The notes: generated by a model not told the origin, from the letters alone. 64,000 nucleotides of DNA from Janthinobacterium sp. 1_2014MBL_MicDiv (GCF_001865675.1 NZ_CP011319.1:1488001-1552000), one strand, 5' to 3'; counted from the first letter of the stretch, positions 1-9,330 are shown. Numbers and translations are program-made.

Positions 1-76
1 ATGGCTGGTACGCCGCCGGGTAGTCGATGACATGCCGGCGCGCCGGCACCCGACAACCATCTGGAGGCGGCAGGGC

Positions 77-1264
77 ATGAACACGCAGCACACGACACAA
101 GCACGAATGCAGTTGCAACACACACCGGCAAGTGGCGCCGGACTCCAGCCCGACACGCGGCTGACCCGCGAGGCGGCCGACCTGCTGGCCCGCGCCGACA
201 TCCATCTGAATGGCCGCGCCGCCTGGGACATGCAGCTGCGCAAGCCTGGCGTGCCCGAACGGGCCTTTGCCAGCGGTAACCTGGGCCTGGGCGAAGCGTA
301 TATGGATGGCGACTGGGATGCGCAGCAGCTCGACGAATTCTTTTGCCACCTGCTGCGCGCCCGGGTGACCGACGACGTGCGCCCCATGCGCCTGGCCTTC
401 CATGCCCTGTATGCGCGCCTGTTCAACCTGCAGACGGAACGGCGCGCGTGGATGGTGGGCAAGGAGCACTACGACCTGGGCAACGCCTTCTATGCGGCCA
501 TGCTCGATCCGCGCATGACCTATACGTGCGGCTACTGGAAGGATGCGGCCAACCTGGCTGAGGCGCAGGAGGCCAAGCTCGATCTGATCTGCCGCAAGCT
601 GCGCCTTGAGCCGGGCATGCGCGTGCTCGATATCGGCTGCGGCTGGGGCAGTTTCATGCGCTATGCGGCGGAAAAATACCAGGTGCAGTGCGTGGGCGTG
701 ACGATTTCGCAGGAGCAGGCCGCGTATGCGCGCGCCATGCCCGGCGGCGACCGGCTGGACTTCCGCCTGCAGGATTACCGCGACACCAATGAAAAGTTCG
801 ACCGCATCGTCAGCATCGGCATGTTCGAGCACGTGGGGCATAAAAACCACCGCGTCTTCATGGAGGTGGCGCACCGCTGCCTGGAGGACGATGGCCTGTT
901 CCTGCTGCACACGATTGGCAAGAACAAGCGCCATTCCACGTGCGATCCGTGGATCGACAAATACATCTTCCCGAATGGCGACCTGCCGTCGATCGGCCAG
1001 ATCGGCGACGCCATGGATGACCTGTTCGTGGCCGAGGACTTGCACAACTTCGGTGCCGACTACGACAAGACCCTGATGGCCTGGCATGCGAATTTCGAGC
1101 AGGCGTGGCCGCAGTTTTCCGCCCAGCTGGGCGAGCGCTTCCATCGCATGTGGTCGTATTACCTGCTGTCCTGCGCCGGTGCCTTCCGCGCGCGCGACCT
1201 GCAGCTGTGGCAATGGGTGCTGGCTAAGCAGGGCGTGCTGGGTGGCTACGAGCGGGTCAGTTGA
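77..1264 (+). CDS. cfa: cyclopropane-fatty-acyl-phospholipid synthase
   Basis: This SAM-dependent enzyme adds a methylene bridge across cis double bonds of membrane phospholipid acyl chains, at the inner face of the cytoplasmic membrane. The 395-residue product has the family's N-terminal region, then a Rossmann methyltransferase domain with the SAM-binding motif VLDIGCGWGS near residues 183-192 and the downstream segment IVSIGMFEHVG. I place the start at the internal ATG at 77 because GGAGG lies nine bases upstream; the frame itself is open from base 2. The gene ends 28 bases before a LysR gene on the same strand. The first 30 bases of the window are too short to identify the preceding gene. 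Confidence 0.93.
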   Translation: MNTQHTTQARMQLQHTPASGAGLQPDTRLTREAADLLARADIHLNGRAAWDMQLRKPGVPERAFASGNLGLGEAYMDGDWDAQQLDEFFCHLLRARVTDDVRPMRLAFHALYARLFNLQTERRAWMVGKEHYDLGNAFYAAMLDPRMTYTCGYWKDAANLAEAQEAKLDLICRKLRLEPGMRVLDIGCGWGSFMRYAAEKYQVQCVGVTISQEQAAYARAMPGGDRLDFRLQDYRDTNEKFDRIVSIGMFEHVGHKNHRVFMEVAHRCLEDDGLFLLHTIGKNKRHSTCDPWIDKYIFPNGDLPSIGQIGDAMDDLFVAEDLHNFGADYDKTLMAWHANFEQAWPQFSAQLGERFHRMWSYYLLSCAGAFRARDLQLWQWVLAKQGVLGGYERVS

Positions 1265-1292
1265 TGCGGGCGTCTGCTGCTATCATGGCTTG

Positions 1293-2138
1293 ATGGATAT
1301 CAATCAAGCACGCACCTTCCTGGAAGTGGCGTCCAGCGGCAGTTTCATCATGGCCGCCGAGCGCATGCACGTGACGCAGACGGCCGTCAGCGCCCGCATC
1401 CGCACGCTGGAGCAGCAGCTGGGGCGCCAGCTCTTCGTGCGCAACAAGGCCGGCGCCCGCCTGACGCCGGCCGGCGAACGCTTCATGCGCCACGCGGCCA
1501 CCATGGTGCAGGTGTGGGAGCGGGCGCGCCACCAGGTGGCCTTGCCGCCGGGGCGCGAAGACGCCGTCAGCATCGGCTGCGAGCTGAGCCTGTGGCAGCC
1601 GCTGCTGGGTGACTGGCTGATACGCATGAGCCGCGATTGTCCCGAGATCGCCCTGCGCGCGGAAGTCGACAGTCCCGCGCGCCTGCTCGACGCCGTGCAC
1701 GACGGCTCGCTGGACCTGGCCGTGCTGTACAACCCGCCGCAGCGTCCGGGCCTCGTCAGCGAACTGCTGGCCGAGGAAAAGCTGGTGATGGTCACCACGC
1801 GCGCCGACGGGCAGATGCATGCCGATGCCTATGTGTATGTCGACTGGGGCCCGGCTTTTGCGGCGAACCACCAGGCGGCCTATCCGGAGCTGAGCAGCCC
1901 GCCCGTTTCCATTTCGCTGGGGCCGCTGGCGCTGGTCTACCTGCTGGACGTGGGCGGCGCCAGCTATTTCCGCATCGGCTCGGCCCAGCCTTACCTGGAA
2001 GCGGGCCTCTTGCACCGCGTGCGCGACGCGCCCGAATTCTCGCATTCGGCCTACGCCGTCTACGCGGCCCAGCGCGACAACCCGACCCTGGACCGCGCCC
2101 GCGCCTGCCTGCTCGATGTGGCCGAAAAGGCCAGATAG
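1293..2138 (+). CDS. LysR-family transcriptional regulator
   Basis: This is a 281-residue DNA-binding regulator. The N-terminal winged helix-turn-helix (about residues 1-60, starting MDINQARTFLEVASSGSF) is typical of LysR proteins. A periplasmic-binding-protein-like effector domain of about 190 residues follows, slightly shorter than usual. The start is the ATG at 1293; the longer reading frame upstream is just the overlap with cfa in another phase. It lies directly downstream of cfa on the same strand and may be co-transcribed with it, but no effector or target can be read from the sequence. Confidence 0.9.
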   Translation: MDINQARTFLEVASSGSFIMAAERMHVTQTAVSARIRTLEQQLGRQLFVRNKAGARLTPAGERFMRHAATMVQVWERARHQVALPPGREDAVSIGCELSLWQPLLGDWLIRMSRDCPEIALRAEVDSPARLLDAVHDGSLDLAVLYNPPQRPGLVSELLAEEKLVMVTTRADGQMHADAYVYVDWGPAFAANHQAAYPELSSPPVSISLGPLALVYLLDVGGASYFRIGSAQPYLEAGLLHRVRDAPEFSHSAYAVYAAQRDNPTLDRARACLLDVAEKAR

Positions 2139-2151
2139 AGCCGGCAGACGT

Positions 2152-2180
2152 AAAAAAGCCGACCCGCGGGTCGGCTTTTT
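2152..2180. terminator. bidirectional rho-independent terminator
   Basis: Bases 2153-2180 form a perfect palindrome: A-tract, GCCGACCCG, CGGGTCGGC, T-tract. It sits between the convergent LysR and BI-1 genes, so it can stop transcription from both sides. Confidence 0.92.
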
Positions 2181-2201
2181 GTTCAAGCGCAAGGCCTGGT
2201 C

Positions 2202-2888
2202 TTAGTCGCGGCTGCCGCCAGCGAAACCCAGAAGGGAGAGCAGGCTGGTGAAGATGTTGTACACGTCCAGGTAGATGCGCAGGGTGGCCGAGATGTAGTT
2301 GGTCTCGCCGCCGTTGATGATTTGCTGCACGTCATACAGGATGTAGGCCGAGAAGATGGCGATGGCGACCATGGAGATCACGATCGACAGTGCCGACAGG
2401 CCCAGGAAAATGTTCGCCACCGATGCCAGGATCAGCACGATCACGCCGGCGAACAGCCATTTGCCCATGGCCGAGAAGTCGCGCTTCGAGACCGTGGCGA
2501 TGGTGGCCATCACGGCCAGGATGGTGGCCGTGCCGCCGAACGCCGTCATGATCAGCATGCCGCCGTTCGAGTAGCCGAGCGTACGCGTCAGGATGGGCGT
2601 GAGCATCAGGCCCATGAAGAAGGTAAAGCCCAGCAGGACGGCGACGCCGAGGCCCGAGTTCTTGGTTTTTTCAATCGCGTACATGAAGCCGAATGCGACG
2701 AGCATGAAGATGATGAAGCCCATGCCGCCGGTCAGCATCGGCAAATGCATTTGCACGCCGATGAAGGCGCCCAGCACGGTCGGGATCATGGACAGTGCCA
2801 GCAGCCAGTAAGTGTTGCGCAAGACCTGATGGCGGACTTGCTGCATGCCCCCCGACAGGTCAAAGGTGCGTTGCATGTTCTGATTCAT
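2202..2888 (-). CDS. Bax inhibitor-1 (BI-1/YccA) family membrane protein
   Basis: This 228-residue integral membrane protein has about seven hydrophobic helices after a short polar N-terminus (MNQNMQRTFDLSGG). The pattern and length fit the bacterial BI-1/YccA/YbhL family of TMBIM proteins. In E. coli YccA interacts with the FtsH protease. That is a notable link because the FtsH modulators HflK and HflC are encoded about 12 kb away, but a role here is inference. GGAGG upstream of the start supports the chosen ATG. The gene is monocistronic, between a shared terminator and the ndk promoter region. Confidence 0.9.
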   Translation of the reverse strand: MNQNMQRTFDLSGGMQQVRHQVLRNTYWLLALSMIPTVLGAFIGVQMHLPMLTGGMGFIIFMLVAFGFMYAIEKTKNSGLGVAVLLGFTFFMGLMLTPILTRTLGYSNGGMLIMTAFGGTATILAVMATIATVSKRDFSAMGKWLFAGVIVLILASVANIFLGLSALSIVISMVAIAIFSAYILYDVQQIINGGETNYISATLRIYLDVYNIFTSLLSLLGFAGGSRD

Positions 2889-2983
2889 AGTGCCTCCGTG
2901 TTGTCAATTCAAATTACTGCTTTGCCCAAGGATAGCATGGACCCCGGTTTTTACAAAAAAACCAGCTTAAGATTTAATTAAAC

Positions 2984-3015
2984 ACAGGCAGGGCAGGAAG
3001 ATGCCCCCTGCCTGT
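2984..3015. other. 10-bp inverted repeat upstream of ndk
   Basis: ACAGGCAGGG (2984-2993) and CCCTGCCTGT (3006-3015) are perfect complements around a 12-base loop. The hairpin lies in the 221-base divergent spacer between the BI-1 gene and ndk, and no T-tract follows it. It could be a regulatory structure or operator; nothing more can be said. Confidence 0.5.
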
Positions 3016-3109
3016 CTGGGTGATATGGGGTGGAGTATGGTAAAATCAAAGGTTGATTGAGTTATCAATTTATCGTTTTAAACCTTTCTTTTTATTGGAG
3101 TTTTCACAC

Positions 3110-3526
3110 ATGGCAATCGAACGCACCCTGTCGATCATCAAACCAGACGCAGTTGCAAAAAACGTAATCGGTCAAATCTACACCCGTTTTGAAAACGCTG
3201 GCTTGAAAATCGTTGCTGCGCGCATGACCCAACTGTCGCGCGAACAAGCTGAAGGCTTCTACGCAGCGCACAAAGAGCGCGGCTTCTTCAAAGACCTGGT
3301 GGACTTCATGGTTTCCGGTCCAGTCATGATCCAGGCTCTGGAAGGCGAAAACGCCGTTCTGGCCCACCGTGACCTGATGGGCGCGACCGATCCGAAGAAA
3401 GCAGAAAAAGGCACGATCCGCGCCGATTTCGCCGATTCGATCGACGCCAACGCCGTACACGGCTCCGACGCTGTCGAAGCTGCCAAAGTGGAAATCGCTT
3501 ACTTCTTCCCAGAACTGAAGGCTTAA
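3110..3526 (+). CDS. ndk: nucleoside diphosphate kinase
   Basis: The enzyme moves the gamma phosphate of NTPs onto NDPs through a phosphohistidine and balances nucleotide pools in the cytoplasm. The 138-residue product begins MAIERTLSIIKPDAVAKN and carries the catalytic histidine at residue 117 in NAVHGSD, with a classic C-terminal fold. It is about three residues shorter at the C-terminus than many betaproteobacterial homologues, which is within normal variation. I chose the ATG at 3110 because TTGGAG lies just upstream and because it matches the conserved family N-terminus. ndk followed by rlmN is the usual order in Burkholderiales. Confidence 0.97.
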   Translation: MAIERTLSIIKPDAVAKNVIGQIYTRFENAGLKIVAARMTQLSREQAEGFYAAHKERGFFKDLVDFMVSGPVMIQALEGENAVLAHRDLMGATDPKKAEKGTIRADFADSIDANAVHGSDAVEAAKVEIAYFFPELKA

Positions 3527-3533
3527 TTGCCTT

Positions 3534-3560
3534 AGATAACGTTATTTCCTGGCGTTATCT
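3534..3560 (+). terminator. hairpin after ndk, possible terminator
   Basis: AGATAACG (3534-3541) pairs with CGTTATCT (3553-3560) around an 11-base loop, eight bases after the ndk stop. The stem is AT-rich and no clear U-tract follows, so termination is possible but unproven. Confidence 0.4.
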
Positions 3561-3646
3561 GTGAAATAACTTATCACCCCCTGTTCCCGCTGCGCTGTGG
3601 TGCTTTTGGCTCCTGATGCGCGCGGGGACGGATTTTTAGAATAGAC

Positions 3647-4828
3647 ATGATCATGAATACGACGACCCTCACCAACTTGCTGGACCTCGATCCCGCGCAA
3701 CTCATCGCCTACTGCGCCGAGTTGGGAGAGAAACCGTTTCGTGCGAAACAGTTGCAACGCTGGATACACCAGTTCGGCGCCTCCGACTTCGACGCCATGA
3801 CGGACCTGGCCAAGTCGCTGCGCGACAAGCTGGCCACGCGCGCCGAAGTGCGCGCCCCGGCCATCATCAGCGATCACACGTCGACCGATGGCACGCGCAA
3901 GTGGCTGGTCGACGTGGGCAATGGCAATGCCGTGGAAACCGTGTTCATTCCGGAAGATAACCGCGGCACGCTGTGCATCTCGACCCAGGCCGGCTGCGCC
4001 GTCAACTGCCGCTTCTGCTCGACGGGCAAGCAAGGCTTCAACCGCAACCTGTCCGTGGGCGAAATCATCGGCCAGCTGTGGATGGCGGAATTCGAATTGC
4101 GCCGCACCAAGGGCATCGAACCCGGCCCGAAAGGCGAGCGCCAGATCACCAACGTGGTGATGATGGGCATGGGCGAGCCTCTGCTGAACTTTGAACCGAC
4201 CGTCACGGCCCTGAAATTGATGCTCGACGACAACGCCTACGGCCTGTCGCGCCGCCGCGTGACCTTGTCGACCTCGGGCGTCGTGCCGATGATGGACAAG
4301 CTGTCGCAGGAAGTGCCGGTGGCCCTGGCCGTCTCGCTGCACGCCTCGAACGACACCTTGCGCGATGGTTTGATTCCACTGAACAAGAAATATCCGCTGA
4401 AGGAATTGATGGCGGCCTGCAAGCGCTACCTGGAATTTGCCCCACGCGATTTCATTACCTTCGAATACTGCATGCTGGACGGCGTCAATGACAGCGACGA
4501 GCACGCGCGCGAGCTGCTGGCGCTGGTGCAAGACCGCGAGTTCGGCGTGAACTGCAAGTTCAACCTGATTCCATTCAACCCGTTCCCCGAGTCGGGCCTG
4601 TTCCGCTCGAAAAACCCGCGCATCAAGGCGTTTGCCCAGGTGCTCATGGATGGCGGCATCATCACCACCGTGCGCAAGACGCGCGGCGACGACATCGATG
4701 CGGCCTGCGGCCAGCTGGCCGGCGAAGTCAAGGACCGCACGCGGGTGCAGGAACGCATGGAAAAAATGACTGAATATCAACAGAAGTTTGGCGCCAATTT
4801 CGGCAAGATCGTGGAAATCCGCTCCTGA
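3647..4828 (+). CDS. rlmN: dual-specificity 23S rRNA/tRNA adenine-C2 methyltransferase RlmN
   Basis: This radical-SAM enzyme methylates C2 of A2503 in 23S rRNA and A37 of some tRNAs. The 393-residue protein has the cluster-binding CX3CX2C motif at Cys117, Cys121 and Cys124 (GCAVNCRFC). The second catalytic cysteine, which is methylated in the mechanism, is Cys354 in AACGQL. The glycine-rich MMGMGEPLLN motif is also present. The start is ATG 3647, with ATG 3653 as an in-frame alternative. Its stop codon overlaps a possible start of the following pilW gene, consistent with an operon. Confidence 0.96.
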   Translation: MIMNTTTLTNLLDLDPAQLIAYCAELGEKPFRAKQLQRWIHQFGASDFDAMTDLAKSLRDKLATRAEVRAPAIISDHTSTDGTRKWLVDVGNGNAVETVFIPEDNRGTLCISTQAGCAVNCRFCSTGKQGFNRNLSVGEIIGQLWMAEFELRRTKGIEPGPKGERQITNVVMMGMGEPLLNFEPTVTALKLMLDDNAYGLSRRRVTLSTSGVVPMMDKLSQEVPVALAVSLHASNDTLRDGLIPLNKKYPLKELMAACKRYLEFAPRDFITFEYCMLDGVNDSDEHARELLALVQDREFGVNCKFNLIPFNPFPESGLFRSKNPRIKAFAQVLMDGGIITTVRKTRGDDIDAACGQLAGEVKDRTRVQERMEKMTEYQQKFGANFGKIVEIRS

Positions 4829-4839
4829 TGAGGGAAGGC

Positions 4840-5628
4840 ATGGCTTACCAACGCTCGCTCGCTGTGGCCGCTGTCAGCCTGGCCGTGCTGCTGGTCGGCT
4901 GTGCTTCCACGACGTCCGGCGACGGTGGCCAGGATAAGCAGGCGAGTCTGCAGGAACGCGCCGCGCTGCGCCTGCAGCTGGCCAGCGCCTATTATGGCCG
5001 TGGCCAGCTCGACGTGGCCCTGGCGGAAGCGGCGCAAGCCGTGCAGCTGGCGCCCAGCGATGCGCAGGCGCATGGCATGCGCGCCCTGATCCTGGCGGCC
5101 AAGGGGCAGACTGCGCCTGCCGAGAAAGATTTCCTTTACGCTTTGCGCCTTGCGCCCCACAATCCTGAGTTGAGCAATAATTACGGTCTGTTCTTGTGCC
5201 AGACGGGACGCGCCGCGCAATCGCTGGCGTATTTCGACGCGGCATTGCAGGATGCGGCGTATGTGTCGCCGGAAAACGCGCTCAACAATGGGGGCGCCTG
5301 CAGCCTGGCCCTGCATGATTACCGGCGTGCCGGCGCGTACTTGTTGCGCGCGGTACGCATCGCACCGGACGTGGCAGTGACGAATGCCGGCCTGGTGCGC
5401 GTGTATTACCAACAGCAAGACTACCGGCAAGCGGCTCATTATCTTGAGCGGCTCGGTAAAATAGCGACAATGGAGAGCCAGACGGCCGATGTGCTGTGGC
5501 TCGGGATCAAGGTGCAGCATAAGCTCGGGGATGCGGGTGCGGAAGCTGGCCTGGGGGCGCATTTGCGCAACCACCATTCCGGCTCGTCCGAATATGCTGC
5601 TTATCAAAGTGGGGCGTTTGATGAGTGA
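4840..5628 (+). CDS. pilW: type IV pilus assembly lipoprotein PilW/PilF (TPR)
   Basis: The product is an outer-membrane pilotin-like lipoprotein that helps the PilQ secretin assemble in type IV pilus systems. A short signal peptide ends in the lipobox LLVGC, with the lipidated Cys at residue 21. Tandem tetratricopeptide repeats follow over most of the 262 residues (for example LASAYYGRGQLDVALAEA). I prefer ATG 4840 because AGGGAAGG lies just upstream; ATG 4828, overlapping the rlmN stop, is the alternative. It overlaps rodZ by eight bases. Placement between rlmN and rodZ matches the conserved betaproteobacterial order. Confidence 0.9.
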   Translation: MAYQRSLAVAAVSLAVLLVGCASTTSGDGGQDKQASLQERAALRLQLASAYYGRGQLDVALAEAAQAVQLAPSDAQAHGMRALILAAKGQTAPAEKDFLYALRLAPHNPELSNNYGLFLCQTGRAAQSLAYFDAALQDAAYVSPENALNNGGACSLALHDYRRAGAYLLRAVRIAPDVAVTNAGLVRVYYQQQDYRQAAHYLERLGKIATMESQTADVLWLGIKVQHKLGDAGAEAGLGAHLRNHHSGSSEYAAYQSGAFDE

Positions 5629-6622
5629 GACAGGGATACCAATGAATTCAGAGTGGGCAGAAACGCCTCAGCAGCAGCCCCAGGGCAATCTGGCGTCGGC
5701 AGGCGCACAGTTGAAGGCACAGCGCGAAGCGCTGGGCTGGCCGGTGGAACAGGTGGCGGACCAGCTCAAGCTGGCGCCGCGCCAGGTGATCGCGCTGGAA
5801 GAGGGCGACATGGCGGCGTTGCCGAACCTGGCCGTGGTGCGCGGTTTCGTGCGCGCCTATGCCAAGGTGGTGCGCCTCGACGCGGCGCCGCTGGTGGCCA
5901 TGATCGAAGTCCATCCGGCCCCCGCGCAAGACCCGGCGGCCCCCGTGCGGCGTGAAATTTCCGCCACGTTTTCGGAATCGCGCTTCCCGTCGATGACGCA
6001 GCGCTCGTCGAACCAGGGCACCCTTTGGATCGCCGGCGCCGTGGCTGTCGTCGTGGCCGCCGCCTTTGGCGCCTACAAGCTCGGCTATGTGCCGGCCAGC
6101 CTGCTGTCCTCGCACACGGAAAAAGAAGTCGTGCATGCGGAAGTGGGCCCCGTGGAAACCACCCTGATCAAGCCGGGCCAGGATTTGACACCCGTGCAGA
6201 CGCCGTCCGTGCCGCTGATTTCCGTGCCGCCGCCGGCCGGCAACGATACGCAGACGGGCGCGCCCGCCGCGTCGGCCGCCGCATCGGCGCCAGCCGCGGC
6301 CGTGGTGCCGCCAGTTGCCGCGCCAGCCCCTGCGCCGGCGACGACGGCCGCCGTCGCGCCGCCAGTGGCGGCCGCCGCCGTGGGCGCGAATGCGCTGGTC
6401 TTAAAGGTGGAGCAAGATTCTTGGGTGGAAATTCGCCGTCCGGGCACTTCGCCGCTGATTTCGCGCATGGTCAAGGCGGGCAGCACGGAAACATTCGATA
6501 TCACGGGTCCGGCCACCCTCGTGGTGGGCAAGCCAGGTGTCGTGCAGGCAACTTTGCGCGGCGCCAAGCTGGATTTGCCGACCGTGCCAGGTGGCACGAT
6601 CTCGCGCGTAAGCATCAAGTAA
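5621..6622 (+). CDS. rodZ: RodZ-like cytoskeletal/HTH membrane protein
   Basis: RodZ links MreB filaments to the wall-synthesis machinery and sets rod shape. The 333-residue protein has an N-terminal helix-turn-helix domain (about 24-95), one membrane helix (about 134-154), a Pro/Ala/Val-rich periplasmic linker (about 195-250) and a C-terminal beta domain of the DUF4115 type. The start ATG 5621 overlaps the end of pilW by eight bases, which suggests translational coupling; ATG 5642 is an internal alternative. It is followed 45 bases later by ispG, the usual neighbour. Confidence 0.9.
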   Translation: MSETGIPMNSEWAETPQQQPQGNLASAGAQLKAQREALGWPVEQVADQLKLAPRQVIALEEGDMAALPNLAVVRGFVRAYAKVVRLDAAPLVAMIEVHPAPAQDPAAPVRREISATFSESRFPSMTQRSSNQGTLWIAGAVAVVVAAAFGAYKLGYVPASLLSSHTEKEVVHAEVGPVETTLIKPGQDLTPVQTPSVPLISVPPPAGNDTQTGAPAASAAASAPAAAVVPPVAAPAPAPATTAAVAPPVAAAAVGANALVLKVEQDSWVEIRRPGTSPLISRMVKAGSTETFDITGPATLVVGKPGVVQATLRGAKLDLPTVPGGTISRVSIK

Positions 6623-6667
6623 CGTTGAAACAGGCAGTTTAAGCAAGCAAACTCACAAGATAATATT

Positions 6668-7936
6668 ATGGCGACCTCGAAAACAGCGATCGGCTCCGGC
6701 CCTTCCGACCGGCGCGACAGCCGCAAGGTATTGATCGCCCATGGCCAGCGCCAGATCTGGGTGGGCGGCGACGCCCCCGTGGTGGTGCAGTCGATGACGA
6801 ATACGGACACGGCCGATGCCATCGGCACGGCGATCCAGATCAAGGAACTGGCGCGTGCCGGGTCGGAACTGGTGCGCCTGACGGTGGACCGGCCGGAAGC
6901 GGCCGCGGCCGTACCTTACATCCGCGAGCAGCTCGACAAGATGGAGATCGACGTGCCGCTGGTGGGCGATTTCCATTACAACGGCCATACCTTGCTCAAC
7001 GACTACCCCGATTGCGCGCGCGCGCTGTCGAAGTACCGCATCAATCCGGGCAACGTGGGCAAGGGCGCCAAGCGCGATACGCAATTCGCGCAAATGATCG
7101 AAGCGGCCTGCAAGTATGACAAGCCGGTGCGCATCGGCGTGAACTGGGGCAGCCTGGACCAGGCCTTGCTGGCGCGCATCATGGATGAAAACGCGGGTCG
7201 CGCCGAACCGTGGCCGGCGCAAGCCGTCATGTACGAGGCGCTGGTGACGTCGGCGATTGAAAACGCCGTGCGCGCCGAAGAACTGGGGCTGGGACGCGAC
7301 AAGATCATCCTGTCGTGCAAGGTCTCCGGCGTGCAGGACCTGATCGCCGTGTACCGCGAACTGGCCCGGCGCTGCGACTATCCGCTGCACCTGGGCTTGA
7401 CGGAAGCGGGCATGGGCAGCAAGGGCATCGTCGCCTCGACGGCGGCGCTGTCCGTGCTGCTGCAGGAAGGCATCGGCGACACCATCCGCATTTCGCTCAC
7501 GCCCGAGCCGGGCGGCGACCGCACGCGCGAAGTCATCGTCGGCCAGGAAATCCTGCAAACCATGGGCTTGCGCAAGTTCGCGCCGATGGTGATCGCCTGC
7601 CCGGGCTGCGGCCGCACGACGTCGACCACCTTCCAGGAACTGGCCGACAATATCCAGACGTATCTGCGCGAGCAGATGCCGGAGTGGAAAAAGTCGTATC
7701 CGGGCGTGGAAGCGATGAACGTGGCCGTCATGGGCTGCATCGTCAACGGTCCCGGCGAATCGAAGCATGCGAATATCGGCATCAGCCTGCCCGGTACGGG
7801 CGAGTCGCCGGCCGCGCCCGTGTTTGTCGACGGCGAAAAAGTCGTCACCCTGCGCGGCGAACGCATCGTCGAGGAATTCCAGGACATCGTCTTGAATTAT
7901 GTAAAGAGTCACTACGGAAAAACGGTTGCCGTCTGA
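6668..7936 (+). CDS. ispG: 4-hydroxy-3-methylbut-2-en-1-yl diphosphate synthase
   Basis: IspG (GcpE) is the iron-sulfur enzyme that converts methylerythritol cyclodiphosphate to HMBPP in the non-mevalonate isoprenoid pathway. The 422-residue product has the N-terminal TIM-barrel segment (VVVQSMTNTDT) and the C-terminal 4Fe-4S cysteines in CPGCGR and MGCIVNGPGE. Length and domain order are standard for the bacterial enzyme. It sits between rodZ and hisS as in most Burkholderiales, and is probably co-transcribed with both. Confidence 0.97.
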   Translation: MATSKTAIGSGPSDRRDSRKVLIAHGQRQIWVGGDAPVVVQSMTNTDTADAIGTAIQIKELARAGSELVRLTVDRPEAAAAVPYIREQLDKMEIDVPLVGDFHYNGHTLLNDYPDCARALSKYRINPGNVGKGAKRDTQFAQMIEAACKYDKPVRIGVNWGSLDQALLARIMDENAGRAEPWPAQAVMYEALVTSAIENAVRAEELGLGRDKIILSCKVSGVQDLIAVYRELARRCDYPLHLGLTEAGMGSKGIVASTAALSVLLQEGIGDTIRISLTPEPGGDRTREVIVGQEILQTMGLRKFAPMVIACPGCGRTTSTTFQELADNIQTYLREQMPEWKKSYPGVEAMNVAVMGCIVNGPGESKHANIGISLPGTGESPAAPVFVDGEKVVTLRGERIVEEFQDIVLNYVKSHYGKTVAV

Positions 7937-7968
7937 ACCTGATCCGATAAAAAGCAAAGAAGAACACT

Positions 7969-9330
7969 ATGTCCGAAAATAAAAAAGCAGATAAGATCAC
8001 CGGCGTGAAGGGCATGAACGATGTCTTGCCGGCCGACGCCCCGCTGTGGGAATTGTTTGAAAACACGGCGCAATCCGTGCTGCAAAGCTACGGCTTCCAG
8101 CAGATCCGCACGCCGATCGTGGAAGAAACGAAGCTGTTCGCGCGCGCCATCGGCGCCGTCACCGATATCGTGGAAAAGGAAATGTATTCGTTCACCGATT
8201 CGATGAACGGCGACAACCTGACCCTGCGTCCGGAAGGCACGGCCGGCGTCGTGCGCGCCGTGGTCGAGCACAACCTCGTCTACGAAGGCCCGAAACGCCT
8301 GTGGTACAAGGGCCAGATGTTCCGCCACGAGCGCCCGCAGAAGGGCCGCTACCGCCAGTTCTACCAGTTCGGCGCGGAAGCCATCGGCTTCACGGGTCCC
8401 GATATCGACGCCGAAATGATCATGCTGTCGCGCCGCCTGTGGGATGACCTGGGCCTGGAAGGCATCCGCCTGGAATTGAACTCGATCGGCGACGCGGCCG
8501 AGCGCCTGCGCCACCGCGCCGACCTGATCGCCTACCTGGAAAGCCACAGCGAGCTGCTCGACGAAGAAGCCAAGCGCCGCCTGCACAGCAATCCGCTGCG
8601 CATTCTGGATACCAAGAACCCTGCCATGCAGGACCTGGTCAACGGCGCGCCGAAGCTGCTCGACTACCTGGGCGAAGAATCGCTGGCGCACTTCCATGGC
8701 GTGCAGAAGATCTTGAATCACAACAATATTCCATTCACCATCAATCCACGTCTGGTGCGCGGCCTCGACTACTACAACCGCACCGTGTTCGAGTGGGTGA
8801 CGGACAAGCTGGGCGCGCAAGGCACGGTCTGCGCCGGCGGCCGCTATGACGGCATGGTGGAAATGTTCGGCGGCAAACCGACGCCGGCCGTCGGTTTCGC
8901 CATGGGCATCGAGCGCCTGGTCTTGCTGATGAAAGACGCGGCCGAGCCGGAGCAGCCAGCCCAGTGCGACGTCTACCTGGTGCATCAGGGCGAGCAGGCG
9001 GGCCTGCAAGCCTTTGTGCTGGCCGAACGGATTCGCGATGCGGGCCTGGACGTTGTGCTACATTGCGCTGCGAGCAATGGTGGCGGCAGCTTCAAGACGC
9101 AAATGAAGAAGGCCGATGGCAGCGGCGCGGCATTTGCCGTGATCCTCGGCGACGATGAAATCGCGAATAATGTTGCCACAGTGAAAGCCATGCGCGAAGC
9201 GGAACCTGGCCAGCAGCAAAACACGGTGCCGTTCGACGATGTCGTCGACTACCTGGTCGACCAGATCATCGGCAGTCACGATTGCGGCCACGACCATGGC
9301 GCCGACGGCCACGTGCACCACCACCATTGA
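7969..9330 (+). CDS. hisS: histidyl-tRNA synthetase with a natural His-rich C-terminus
   Basis: This class II synthetase charges tRNA-His. The 453-residue protein has the class II motifs (LRPEGTAG, RHERPQKGRYRQFYQF, GFAMGIERL) and the histidine-specific loops RGLDYYNRTVFE and GGRYDGM, followed by the anticodon-binding domain. The end is unusual: the last 19 residues contain eight histidines and finish in HHHH, beyond where the family normally stops. The tail could bind metal, or could make synthesis of the enzyme sensitive to charged His-tRNA; both are inference. The gene follows ispG by 32 bases and precedes yfgM. Confidence 0.97.
   Translation: MSENKKADKITGVKGMNDVLPADAPLWELFENTAQSVLQSYGFQQIRTPIVEETKLFARAIGAVTDIVEKEMYSFTDSMNGDNLTLRPEGTAGVVRAVVEHNLVYEGPKRLWYKGQMFRHERPQKGRYRQFYQFGAEAIGFTGPDIDAEMIMLSRRLWDDLGLEGIRLELNSIGDAAERLRHRADLIAYLESHSELLDEEAKRRLHSNPLRILDTKNPAMQDLVNGAPKLLDYLGEESLAHFHGVQKILNHNNIPFTINPRLVRGLDYYNRTVFEWVTDKLGAQGTVCAGGRYDGMVEMFGGKPTPAVGFAMGIERLVLLMKDAAEPEQPAQCDVYLVHQGEQAGLQAFVLAERIRDAGLDVVLHCAASNGGGSFKTQMKKADGSGAAFAVILGDDEIANNVATVKAMREAEPGQQQNTVPFDDVVDYLVDQIIGSHDCGHDHGADGHVHHHH

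Noticed and set aside
1..30. Possible 3' end of an upstream gene
   Set aside because: Two frames end within the first 30 bases, but the remnant is too short to identify or to choose between them.
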